Assembly (NCBI GenBank): GCA_963737015.1
Contig: CAVTQZ010000001.1
Coordinates: 2,294,001-2,358,000 of the forward strand
Reading direction: 5' to 3'
From: CAVTQZ01 sp963737015
GTDB lineage: Bacteria; Actinomycetota; Acidimicrobiia; Acidimicrobiales; UBA8190
Length of the DNA stretch: 64,000 nt
Below the pieces are notes generated by a model. It was not told the DNA's origin and searched no databases. It saw only the letters and a program-made list of their open reading frames with translations. Shown in pieces: positions 1 to 8,188 of the stretch (the first letter of the stretch is position 1; every line of letters starts with the position of its first letter). The translations under genes and the position numbers were made by a program.

Positions 1-179
1 AGGTCTCGCCAGCAGACCACGTCGAAGAACGATGTCGCCTCTTCCCATTCGTCGGTTCCCCGTACCTGCCAGCGCCGATTCACGGCCAGACCGAAGGTGG
101 CGTTCGCTTGCCCGTCGCGTGTGTAGCGAATCTCGGGGTCCCGCGTGAGGTTCCCCGACAGCGTGGTGGTGTTGCCCAT
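1..179 (-). CDS. ssb: Single-stranded DNA-binding protein, partial (N-terminal 59 residues)
   Basis: The first 59 codons of a gene running off the left edge encode an OB-fold SSB N-terminus: it opens MGNTTTLSGNLTRDPEIRYT and continues with FGLAVNRRW and SFFDVVCWRD, the family's conserved strand pattern. SSB coats single-stranded DNA during replication and repair. The ATG at 179 is preceded by an AGGAGG box nine bases upstream, which supports the start. The gene is divergent from the sulfatase. No rpsF lies directly upstream, although chromosomal ssb usually sits behind rpsF, so this may be a second ssb copy or a rearranged locus. The acidic C-terminal tip is outside the window. Confidence 0.9.
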   Translation of the reverse strand, partial: MGNTTTLSGNLTRDPEIRYTRDGQANATFGLAVNRRWQVRGTDEWEEATSFFDVVCWRD

Positions 180-345
180 CTCTTTGTCCCTCCTCTGCTC
201 TCGTCACCCTCTCGGGCGCGACCGCATCGTCGGAGAGCGACCTGTCTGGCGATCTTGCCGTACACCTCGCCGACACGAGATCCGGCCGGAGCTCCTTCGG
301 GGCTACGGTCTTGTTCCCACTCGCCGAGCAACAGGGGCAGCGGAG

Positions 346-1914
346 ATGAACAGGCCCAACATCCTCTTCCTACTCACCGACCAGGAACGGGCCCACGATT
401 GGATCCCTCCCGAGCTCGAAGAGCGCCTCCCGAACAGGGCGCGTCTGAGGGAGTCCGGGATGGAGTTCACGCGCAACTTCACCCACTCCTCGCCCTGCTC
501 GCCGTCGCGGGCGACGCTGCTCACGGGCCAGTACGTCCCCGAGCACGGGGTGACAGACAACGTATTCGTCGAGCCCTCCCAACCCGACCTGCACAGCGCC
601 ACTCCGACCATCGGCCACCTGCTCAGGTCGGGGGGATACCGCTGCGGGTACGTGGGCAAGTGGCACCTCTCCTACGGGAACCCCAACATGGATCGGTACG
701 GCTTCTCGGATTGGACCGGAGAGGACTGGAGGTGGACCGGTTTCGCCGGTACGGGAAGCTGGTTCGACCCGGTGATCGCCGACCAGGCTGCGAGTTGGTT
801 GCGCGAGTACGGCGATTCTTCGACGCCGTGGTGTCTCACCGTCGGGCTCGTGAACCCCCACGACATCCACTGGTATCCGTCGGACCAGGACTGGTACCAG
901 AAGGCACACCCCGAGGAGATCGAAGCGGTGAACCGCATGATCGCCCCGGCCGTACCCGGAAAGTCGTCGCTGCCGGTGTTCGGCGAGCCCTACGACGAGA
1001 TCTTCGACATGCCCGAGAACTTCGCGGACACCTTGGACTCGAAGCCGTCGGTCCAGAAGCAGTGGCGTTTCGAGGAACTCAACTCCATGTTCGGGCACCT
1101 CGATTACGACGACGAGCGGGTCTGGCGCCGTGGGCTCGACTACTACTTCCGGCTCCACGAATCTTCCGACGCCCAGATCGGCGTCGTCCTCGACGCGCTC
1201 GGTGACATCGGCCGTGTCGAAGACACGATCGTGGTCTTCACCAGCGACCACGGGGACATGTGCGGCTCGCACGGCCTGGTGAACAAGGGCCCTTTCGCAT
1301 ACCAGGAGATCATGAGCGTGCCGCTCTACATCAGCGTCCCGGGTATGACCCGAGGCGGCTCGCGCTCGGACGCGCTCACCTCCTCGGTCGATATCGCCCC
1401 GACGATCTGCGACTTGGCCGGGGTTTCGGAGACCGACTCCTTCTCGGGCGCGAGCCTCGTGTCCCTTCTGTCGGGTGAGTCGGCTTCGGTGCGCGAGCAC
1501 GTGCTGTTCGCGCAGGCCCAGGGTTGGTACCGCAGCTGCGTCGCCCACCGCTTTGCTCTGCGCGGGATGTTCGACGGCCGCTACAAGTACGTCCACTACT
1601 TCGGTGTCGGCGGAGGGGTCGACAGCGCCGGGCAGGGTCTCGAATGGGCGCCGACGATGACTGTGGCGCCGGACGCGGAGTTCTGGGACCAGGAGCACGA
1701 GCTCTACGACCTCGCGGAAGATCCCGGAGAGCTCGTGAACCTCGCAGGTGATCCCGCTCGGTCGAAGGAGGTTCGCGACCGCTTCGAGCACCTGCTCGAG
1801 ACGGAGAGATCGTCCTTCTCCCACTCGAGACCCGGCGGAGAAGGAACCGGCTCCAGTCGCGACTCCGGGCTCATGGACCGGTCGAGTGAGTTTCGGCGGA
1901 GCTTGCGAACCTGA
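346..1914 (+). CDS. Arylsulfatase-family sulfatase
   Basis: 522 residues, hydrolysing sulfate esters. The N-terminus NRPNILFLLTDQ is the metal-binding start of the alkaline-phosphatase-fold sulfatases. The signature C51-S-P-S-R55 provides the cysteine that is converted to formylglycine, and a second metal-binding segment FTSDHGDMCGSHG lies near residue 300. No signal peptide is visible, so a cytoplasmic enzyme is likely. The open frame extends back to 145, but the ATG at 346 begins exactly at the family start. The gene is convergent with the F420-type oxidoreductase gene, eight bases away. Its place beside a steroid-type gene cluster suggests, without proving, a sulfated steroid or polycyclic substrate. 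Confidence 0.9.
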   Translation: MNRPNILFLLTDQERAHDWIPPELEERLPNRARLRESGMEFTRNFTHSSPCSPSRATLLTGQYVPEHGVTDNVFVEPSQPDLHSATPTIGHLLRSGGYRCGYVGKWHLSYGNPNMDRYGFSDWTGEDWRWTGFAGTGSWFDPVIADQAASWLREYGDSSTPWCLTVGLVNPHDIHWYPSDQDWYQKAHPEEIEAVNRMIAPAVPGKSSLPVFGEPYDEIFDMPENFADTLDSKPSVQKQWRFEELNSMFGHLDYDDERVWRRGLDYYFRLHESSDAQIGVVLDALGDIGRVEDTIVVFTSDHGDMCGSHGLVNKGPFAYQEIMSVPLYISVPGMTRGGSRSDALTSSVDIAPTICDLAGVSETDSFSGASLVSLLSGESASVREHVLFAQAQGWYRSCVAHRFALRGMFDGRYKYVHYFGVGGGVDSAGQGLEWAPTMTVAPDAEFWDQEHELYDLAEDPGELVNLAGDPARSKEVRDRFEHLLETERSSFSHSRPGGEGTGSSRDSGLMDRSSEFRRSLRT

Positions 1915-1922
1915 CCGCTACA

Positions 1923-2864
1923 TCAGACGAGCAGCGGACGGACCTCCTCGCCGAAGGCAGCGAGCTGATCGCAGAATTCGTTCACGGAGCGGCTCGGAAA
2001 GCGCAGTTGCATGTGCGAGACGCCCATGTCCTTCAGCTCGGACAGGTTCTGCGCGATCTTCTCGGCACTTCCGGCGACCGTTCCTTTTGGAAGGTCCCAC
2101 GAGGGGTTCCCCACGTGGAATACGCCTGCGAGGGCGCCTATGTCGATCGGCTCGCCTTGGCGAACCTGCTCGCGTAGCTCCATGAGCCGGGCGATCTGTC
2201 CCGGCATCTCGCCTCGCTTCGCCGATTGCGGGAGCCAGCCGTCGCCTCTCGTTGCCGCGCGCCTGATCGCAGCCGGAGAGGACCCTCCGACCCACACAGG
2301 TGGTCGTGGACGTTGCACGGGTCGGGGAGCCACACCGAGGTCCGACGCCGGCCATTTCGGACCCCGGAGGTGTGGGAACTCCTCGGTGAGGGCACCCACG
2401 ATTCCGTCGATGGCCTCGTCCATGAGCGCTCCCCGGGCTTCGAAGTCGCGGTCGAGCAACGAGAATTCCTCTGCAACGTGCCCGGCTCCTACACCGATGA
2501 TGAGACGCCCGCCGGAGAGAACGTCGAGCGTCGCGAGCTCCTTCGCAGCCCGAAGCGGATGCCGAAGCGCGGCGACGTACACGTGGGAGAGAAGCCTCAC
2601 CGTGGAGGTGAGGCCGGCGAGCCATCCCAGGGTGGCGACCGTGTCGTACCAAATGGTCCCCATCGCATCGGCCAGCCGACGCGGGATGACGGTGTGGTCG
2701 CAGACGGCGACGTAGAAGAAACCGCTCTCCTCCGCCTGGCGCGCCACGCGTTCGATCTCGGCGGGCCCCGAATCGAGCTCCCACTTCTCGACGTAGATCG
2801 TCGACTGAGACTGCACCGGGAGCTGGATCCCGAAGGCCACTGCACCGTCGGGCACGATCCTCAC
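1923..2864 (-). CDS. LLM-class F420-dependent oxidoreductase
   Basis: 313 residues with the luciferase-like TIM-barrel pattern: FGIQLPVQ at the start, FFYVAVCDHTVIP near residue 50, then GGRLIIGVGAGH and PPVWVGGSS, typical of actinobacterial F420-dependent oxidoreductases. It probably uses reduced F420 for hydride transfer; the substrate cannot be read from sequence. The GTG start overlaps the stop of the acyl-CoA dehydrogenase gene upstream by four bases, so it is the last gene of an operon of amidohydrolase, two acyl-CoA dehydrogenases and this enzyme. An FMN-dependent luciferase-like enzyme is the alternative. Confidence 0.85.
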   Translation of the reverse strand: MRIVPDGAVAFGIQLPVQSQSTIYVEKWELDSGPAEIERVARQAEESGFFYVAVCDHTVIPRRLADAMGTIWYDTVATLGWLAGLTSTVRLLSHVYVAALRHPLRAAKELATLDVLSGGRLIIGVGAGHVAEEFSLLDRDFEARGALMDEAIDGIVGALTEEFPHLRGPKWPASDLGVAPRPVQRPRPPVWVGGSSPAAIRRAATRGDGWLPQSAKRGEMPGQIARLMELREQVRQGEPIDIGALAGVFHVGNPSWDLPKGTVAGSAEKIAQNLSELKDMGVSHMQLRFPSRSVNEFCDQLAAFGEEVRPLLV

Positions 2865-3874
2865 TGGTACCGCTCCGCCACGGTTTCAGCGAGTCCGGCG
2901 AACGATCCGAGCCCGCGCGACAGAACCCGCGCCCTCATGAGAAACAGGTGCGCAGGTATCTCCCAGGTGAATCCCATGCCCCCATGCACCTGTATGCACG
3001 CCTTGGCGTTGGAGAGCGCCGCCTCCGAGGCGATGAGCGCCGCTCCCGCTGCGGCCCGCTCCGGATCTCCGACTTCGGGCTGGTCGACCGTGACCGCCGC
3101 CGCCTGCACGGCGACCCGAGCGACCTCCGAGCGCACCAGCATGTCGGCGCAGATGTGCTTGATCGCCTGGAACGATCCGATGGGGCGGCCGAACTGCTCG
3201 CGCGACTTCGCGTAGTCGACGGCCAGCTCCACGCACCGCGCGGCGATCCCGACCAAGAGCGCACCGAGGAGCACCGACTCGTCGCGAAGCCATCGCCTCG
3301 CGGCGGCGGCGTCCCCCACGATCTCGCCCTTTGGTTCGGAGACCAGCCTCCACAGAGGAGTGAGTGGGTCGAGGGAGCGCCCGACCATCACGGCATCGAG
3401 CTCGTCAGGCCTCGCCAGGAGGAGTCTCTCGTTCTCGACCACGACCAGTGCGTCGAGCGAGGAGAGATCGGCCACGAGCAGCGGCACGGGACCGCGCGGG
3501 AGTGATGCGTCGATGCGAAGTGATCCGACCACCGTGCTTCCGTCTGCGACTCCTTCCGCGAAGTCCTCCAGATCGCGCGCTGCCAGGTGAGACGCGAGCA
3601 GCGGACCCGGGACGAGAGCGCGCCCGAGCTCCTCGAACACGACCGACGCCGCGCCCATGCCGAGCCCGACACCGCCTCGGGACTCCGGTACCTGGAGGGA
3701 GAAGACACCGGCCTCTGCGAGTGACGCCCAACCTCCCGAGTCGAGCGCAGCCTCTTCGCAGTCGCGCTCGGTCCCTGCAACTTTCTGCAAGCTGTCGAGC
3801 GCAAAACGCGCCTCACAAAGGGTGCGGACGGCCTGCGCGAGCGCGGTCTCATCTGCGGAGAGCTCGAAATCCAA
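2861..3874 (-). CDS. Acyl-CoA dehydrogenase, small (beta-type) subunit
   Basis: 337 residues, about 50 shorter than a typical acyl-CoA dehydrogenase. The N-terminal helical part DFELSADETALAQAVRTL and the C-terminal HGGMGFTWEIPAHLFLMRA are clear, but the middle beta domain is weak. This is the form of the partner subunits in heteromeric acyl-CoA dehydrogenases of steroid degradation, which add FAD contacts but little catalysis. A TTG start at 3874, four bases after the upstream stop, aligns with the family N-terminus; the frame continues upstream without a better start. It is paired with the 395-residue subunit just upstream, and the two probably form one heterotetramer. Confidence 0.85.
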   Translation of the reverse strand: MDFELSADETALAQAVRTLCEARFALDSLQKVAGTERDCEEAALDSGGWASLAEAGVFSLQVPESRGGVGLGMGAASVVFEELGRALVPGPLLASHLAARDLEDFAEGVADGSTVVGSLRIDASLPRGPVPLLVADLSSLDALVVVENERLLLARPDELDAVMVGRSLDPLTPLWRLVSEPKGEIVGDAAAARRWLRDESVLLGALLVGIAARCVELAVDYAKSREQFGRPIGSFQAIKHICADMLVRSEVARVAVQAAAVTVDQPEVGDPERAAAGAALIASEAALSNAKACIQVHGGMGFTWEIPAHLFLMRARVLSRGLGSFAGLAETVAERYQ

Positions 3875-3878
3875 CGGA

Positions 3879-5066
3879 TCAGCCCTTCGGCATGCCGAGG
3901 ATCCGCTCGGCGATGATGTTCCGCTGCACCTGCGAGGTGCCCGCCGCGATCGTGCGGGAGAGACTGTGAACCCAGGTCGACACGAGGTCGCGGTTGCCGA
4001 GCGTCCCGCCACCGTCTGTGCCATCGAGCTCTTCCCACGACAAGGCGGCGTCGCCGGCGATCTTCATGCCCAGCTCGCCGACCGCCTGTCTCGCCTCTGA
4101 GAGCGAGAGCTTGTAAATGCTTCCCCCGATGCCCGGCACCCCGCTGCGAGCTGCATTCGAGACGTTCCTCTTCGCGAACGCCCACAGCGCGTCGAGCTGC
4201 GCGCCTATACAGCCGAGCTGCCGGCGAACCTCCGCGTCAGCCCAGGCGCCGTTGCGCTGCGCCATCCGGCGCAGTGAGCCGAGGAGCTCCATCGACTGGA
4301 TGACCTCCCCGACGAAAGCCGTCCCACGCTCGAAGCTCAACGTAACCATTGCGACCCGCCAGCCGTCGCCCTCGTCCCCTACCCGGTTCGCGGCCGGCAC
4401 GCGTACCTCGTCGAGGAACAGCTCGCCGAATTCCGCTGAGCCGGCGATGGTCCGAAGTGGTCGGAACGTTATGCCGGGGCGGTCCATCTCCATCACCAGC
4501 CATGTGATCCCGCGGTGACGCTCGCTCTGCTCGCCGGTCCGAACGAGAAGCTCGCAGAGATCGGCGACCTCCGCGTGAGAGGTCCAGATCTTCGACCCAC
4601 TCACGATGTAATCGTCACCGTCGCAAACTGCGCGCGTCCGAAGAGCCGCAAGATCGCTTCCCGCTCCGGGCTCGGAGAAGCCTTGGCACCAAACCTGCTC
4701 GCCCCGCAGGATCGGCGGGAGGAAGCGCTCACGTTGGTCGGGCGTTCCCTCGACGACGATCGTGGGGCCTGCATGGAGAAGGCCGACGAAATTGACCCCC
4801 ACGTAAGGGGCGTGCGCGCGTTCGAGCTCCTCGATGTAGATCAGCTGTTCGATCGGGCTCGCTCCGCGACCTCCACCATCGACCGGCCAGTCGAGCCCCG
4901 CGTACCCCGCTCCGAAGAGCATCCGTTGCCAGTTCGTGTCGTATGCGCGGCGGGCGGGCCAGTCGTTCGGATCCGGCTTCGGCGGCAGAGCCGGGAGAGC
5001 CCGTTCGAGCCACGCCCGCAATTCGTGGCGGAACTTCTCCTCAGTCTCTGAATAGCGAAGATCCAC
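3879..5066 (-). CDS. Acyl-CoA dehydrogenase, large (alpha-type) subunit
   Basis: 395 residues and full family length: N-terminal helices from MDLRYSETEEKF, the FAD/substrate loop QGFSEPGAGSDLAALRT near residue 140, and the C-terminal RNIIAERILG. The residue matching the medium-chain catalytic glutamate (YEGT) is alanine here (IAAGTSQVQ), while the isovaleryl-type position keeps glutamate in SFERGT. It likely uses the latter base, as described for the steroid ChsE-type enzymes. It introduces a 2,3-double bond into an acyl-CoA. It lies 20 bases after the amidohydrolase gene and is followed immediately by the small subunit. Confidence 0.9.
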   Translation of the reverse strand: MDLRYSETEEKFRHELRAWLERALPALPPKPDPNDWPARRAYDTNWQRMLFGAGYAGLDWPVDGGGRGASPIEQLIYIEELERAHAPYVGVNFVGLLHAGPTIVVEGTPDQRERFLPPILRGEQVWCQGFSEPGAGSDLAALRTRAVCDGDDYIVSGSKIWTSHAEVADLCELLVRTGEQSERHRGITWLVMEMDRPGITFRPLRTIAGSAEFGELFLDEVRVPAANRVGDEGDGWRVAMVTLSFERGTAFVGEVIQSMELLGSLRRMAQRNGAWADAEVRRQLGCIGAQLDALWAFAKRNVSNAARSGVPGIGGSIYKLSLSEARQAVGELGMKIAGDAALSWEELDGTDGGGTLGNRDLVSTWVHSLSRTIAAGTSQVQRNIIAERILGMPKG

Positions 5067-5086
5067 TTAGCGAGGGGCCTGCGCGG

Positions 5087-6289
5087 CTAAGGCGCCAGGT
5101 GTGTAAGACCGAAGAGTCGGATGGCGTTGCCACGCACGATCTTGTACTTAGTCTCGTCGTCGAGATGGGCCATCTGTTGCTCGGCGATCTCCTTGGTGTG
5201 TGGCCACGTGGAGTCCGAATGGGGATAGTCCGACTCGTAGGTGATGTTGTCCACCCCGATCTCGTCCACCGATCGCAGTCCGTGCGCGTCGTTGAAGAAA
5301 CATCCGGTTATCTGGCGCCGGAAGTACGTAGATGGAGGCTCGGGAATCTTGTCGGCGACTCCGCCCCACCCGCGATTCTCTTCCCAGACGATGTCGGCCC
5401 TCTCCAGGATGTAGGGGATCCATCCGATCTGCCCCTCCGAGTATGCGAGGCGGAGCTCGGGAAAGCGCACGAGGACACCGGAAAAGAGATAGTCGACTAC
5501 GGAGAACGTGGCGTTCGTGTGGGTGAGGGTCGAGCCCACGGCGGGAGGAGCGTCGGAGGACGTTGAGGGCATCTTGGACGACGACCCGATATGCATGTTC
5601 ACGACGGTCGAGGTCTCGGCACAAGCGGCGAAGAAAGGATCCCAGTAGTTGTCCGGATCGTGCACCGACGGAAGACCGAGAAACGGAGGGATCTCACTGA
5701 AGCAGACCGCCCTCACGCCGCGTTCGGCATTTCGCCGGACCTCTCGAGCTGCGAGCCCGGCGTCCCATAGGGGCACTATGCACAGGGGAATCAGCCGTCC
5801 GTCGGAATCCGCGCACCACTCCTCGACCATCCAGTCGTTGTAGGCGCGCACACAAAGATGGCCCAGGTCCTTGTCCTTCGCCTCGGTGAAGGTTTGCCCA
5901 CAGAACCGTGGGAATGTCGGGAAGCACAAGGAGGCCTCTATGTGATTCGCGTCCATGTCCTCCAGGCGCGGCTTCACCTGGTACGCACCGGGGCGCATGT
6001 CGTCGTAGGTGACGCCGTCCATCGTTACCTCGTCACGTGGGACACCGACAGCAGCGTCGACCCGCAAAAGTGGCCGCTTCAACTGTTCGTAGTACCACCA
6101 GTCGACCGGATGACCTTCGCTTCCTGGCTCCACGGTCAACTTGCCGCCAACAAAGGTGACCTTGCCCATGGGAGCACGCACGATCCGGGGGCCGACGTCG
6201 GAATACTTGGCCGGCAACCGGTCCTGCCACACGTTCGGGGGCTCCACCACGTGGTCGTCGACCGAGATGATGCGAGGCAGATCTGCCAT
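5087..6289 (-). CDS. Metal-dependent amidohydrolase (amidohydrolase_2 family)
   Basis: 400 residues. The N-terminal ISVDDHVVEPP carries the D-x-H metal motif of the amidohydrolase_2 TIM barrel; VVNMHIGSS near residue 240 supplies a further histidine and ITYESDYPHSDSTWP near 340 the C-terminal aspartate. Relatives are decarboxylases and hydrolases, often found in aromatic and steroid catabolic clusters. The ATG at 6289 is chosen over 6310 because the family start (ADLPRIISVDDH) follows directly. It is the first gene of a minus-strand operon of four and faces the NRDE gene across a 49-base promoter region. The actual reaction is unknown. Confidence 0.87.
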   Translation of the reverse strand: MADLPRIISVDDHVVEPPNVWQDRLPAKYSDVGPRIVRAPMGKVTFVGGKLTVEPGSEGHPVDWWYYEQLKRPLLRVDAAVGVPRDEVTMDGVTYDDMRPGAYQVKPRLEDMDANHIEASLCFPTFPRFCGQTFTEAKDKDLGHLCVRAYNDWMVEEWCADSDGRLIPLCIVPLWDAGLAAREVRRNAERGVRAVCFSEIPPFLGLPSVHDPDNYWDPFFAACAETSTVVNMHIGSSSKMPSTSSDAPPAVGSTLTHTNATFSVVDYLFSGVLVRFPELRLAYSEGQIGWIPYILERADIVWEENRGWGGVADKIPEPPSTYFRRQITGCFFNDAHGLRSVDEIGVDNITYESDYPHSDSTWPHTKEIAEQQMAHLDDETKYKIVRGNAIRLFGLTHLAP

Positions 6290-6338
6290 AAATCGAGCAT
6301 AGCCATGCACCCGATACCGCGTCAGATACGTTGCGCTC

Positions 6339-7127
6339 GTGTGTCTGTTGGTGATGGCGTCGCGCGTTTACGACGACGCACCACTCGTGGTCGGGGCCAA
6401 CCGCGACGAGAGACTCGATCGACCAGCTGTCGCGATCACCGTGCTGCAGCCCGACGAGCCCCGGATCCTCGGAGGTCGTGACGAAAAGGCGGGCGGGACG
6501 TGGTTGGCAGTCAACGATCGGGGCGTGGTCGCAGCTCTCACAAACCTTCCCTCACCGGGGGGGCGCGACGACTCCAAGCGCACCCGCGGCGAGCTCCCAC
6601 TTGCCCTCGCGCAAGACTTCGATGCGCGCAGAGCGGTGGAGGATTTCGTCTCGAGATTCGACCCTTCGGACTACAACCCGGCGTGGTTCCTGGTCGGCGA
6701 CCGGAACAGCCTCTTCTCGGTGGAAATGAACGGTCACGGTGAAGCCATCGTGAACGAGCTCGGCGATGGCCTTCACATCTTGGAGAACCTCCCGCTTGGC
6801 GCCCCCTCGCCGAAGGTTGATCACATCCGGGACCTGATAGGTCCCCTGGAAATGAAGAGCTCGGATGGCACAGAGCTGTTCGAACGCCTTCGAACGGTGT
6901 TGGGAGACCACTCGTTGCCGCCCGGTGCTACGGATTCGGAGACGAATAGACGAACAGAGACGCTCTCCGCATGTGTGCACAGCGAGGACTACGGAACACG
7001 CTCGTCCACGCTGGTCTCGGTGCCGGCGCACCCGGCGTCACCGATCTGGCTCAGCGTCGCCGACGGTCCGCCGTGTACCGCGCCGTTCGTCGATGTGACA
7101 GCCCTATGGAGCCCCGAGCGCTCCTGA
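6339..7127 (+). CDS. NRDE (TANGO2-like) family protein
   Basis: 262 residues starting at GTG with MCLLVMA and carrying the name-giving motif GANRDERLDRPA near residue 20, then GGTWLAVNDRGVVAALTN, the pattern of bacterial and eukaryotic TANGO2 proteins. The cysteine at position 2 is the expected N-terminal residue of this Ntn-hydrolase-like group. The molecular role is poorly defined; the human relative is linked to heme and lipid metabolism. Its last 24 bases overlap the 3' end of the opposite acyl-CoA dehydrogenase gene. It is divergent from the amidohydrolase operon with little room for separate promoters. Confidence 0.88.
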   Translation: MCLLVMASRVYDDAPLVVGANRDERLDRPAVAITVLQPDEPRILGGRDEKAGGTWLAVNDRGVVAALTNLPSPGGRDDSKRTRGELPLALAQDFDARRAVEDFVSRFDPSDYNPAWFLVGDRNSLFSVEMNGHGEAIVNELGDGLHILENLPLGAPSPKVDHIRDLIGPLEMKSSDGTELFERLRTVLGDHSLPPGATDSETNRRTETLSACVHSEDYGTRSSTLVSVPAHPASPIWLSVADGPPCTAPFVDVTALWSPERS

Positions 7128-8163
7128 TCCGGGAAGTCCATCGAGCACGCGAGCTCGGTGAAATGCGGCATCGCCCCACGCCGACGCCACAGACCAAGCC
7201 TTCTTCATCCAGAGGTGGAGGTCGTGCTCCCATGTGTAACCGATCGCGCCGTGCACCTGGAGGGCCGTGCGCGCTGCGAGAAGGGCCGCCTCCGATGCCT
7301 GCGCCTTCGCCATCGATGCGTCGATTCCGCACCGTTGAGATTGCGCGTCTATCGACCAAGCCGCGCGGTAGACGAGGGGCCGGGCGAACTCCAGTCGCAC
7401 CAACGCGTCAGCGAGGTGGTGCTTCACGGCTTGAAACGAGCCGATCGGTTTCTCGAACTGCCGGCGTTCTTTCGCGTAATCCGACGCCATTTCGATCATG
7501 CGTCTTGCGAGACCGAGCGCAACCGCGGCGCTCCCGGTGGCGGCCCTGCCCCACGTCTCCTCCATCGCCCGTCGCACGTCCGCGCCCTCTGCGACAAGCG
7601 TGGTCGACGACGGCGACCACTCGACCGTCGCTACGCGGCGCGAGCCGTCTAGACCGACCAGCGGCGCCAACTCGATTTCGCCGGCTCTGACGGCATGTAG
7701 CTCTTCCCGATCACCGCCGCGATGCTCCAGGAGAAGCAGATCTGCGCCGTGCGCGGCTGGAACGGCTCGCATCGAGGAGGTTCCGACTGTGAGCACCGCC
7801 CCGCCGCCTGCGACTTTCGGGAGCCAGTGCGAACGCAGCTCGTCGGCGAGCGCACCACGAACGCTCACGATGAGCGGAACTGCAACGCATACGGTTTCGA
7901 GGAGAGGCTCGGGCAAGCAGGACCTTCCCGCTTCCTCGAGCAGGAGGACGAGGTCCAGCTGTCCGAGGCCCATGCCCCCGTGGTCGGCGGGCACCGTCAG
8001 ACCCGTCACTCCCATTTCTGCGAGAGCCGACCACCTTTTCGCGGACCATCCGAGCGTCGACGACCAGGCTTCCCGGACGTCGCCCGGCGTGCAGTGTCTC
8101 TCCGCGAAGCTCCTGAAATTGATCACGGAACTCGATCTGCTGCTCGTCGAAGCTGAATCGCAC
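7104..8163 (-). CDS. Acyl-CoA dehydrogenase, small (beta-type) subunit, frameshifted near its start
   Basis: The main frame (8126 to 7104, 340 codons) gives a short acyl-CoA dehydrogenase with GITVPADHGGMGL-like and HGAIGYTWEHDLHLWMKKA segments. The family N-terminus is missing from that frame but is present one frame away: from a GTG at 8163 the sequence reads VRFSFDEQQIEFRDQF, after which RSFAERHCTPG continues in the main frame. Removing one base from the AAA run at 8116-8118 joins them. A GTG at 8126 could give a truncated protein, but sequencing error or a recent mutation is more likely. It is the partner of the large subunit 25 bases upstream, and its 3' end overlaps the NRDE gene. Confidence 0.8.
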
Positions 8164-8188
8164 AGTTGATCCCGTGGCTACCTGAAGT

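Noticed and set aside
370..1824. 484-codon open frame on the minus strand across the sulfatase
   Set aside because: Shadow frame caused by high GC; the opposite frame has a full sulfatase with its active-site motif.
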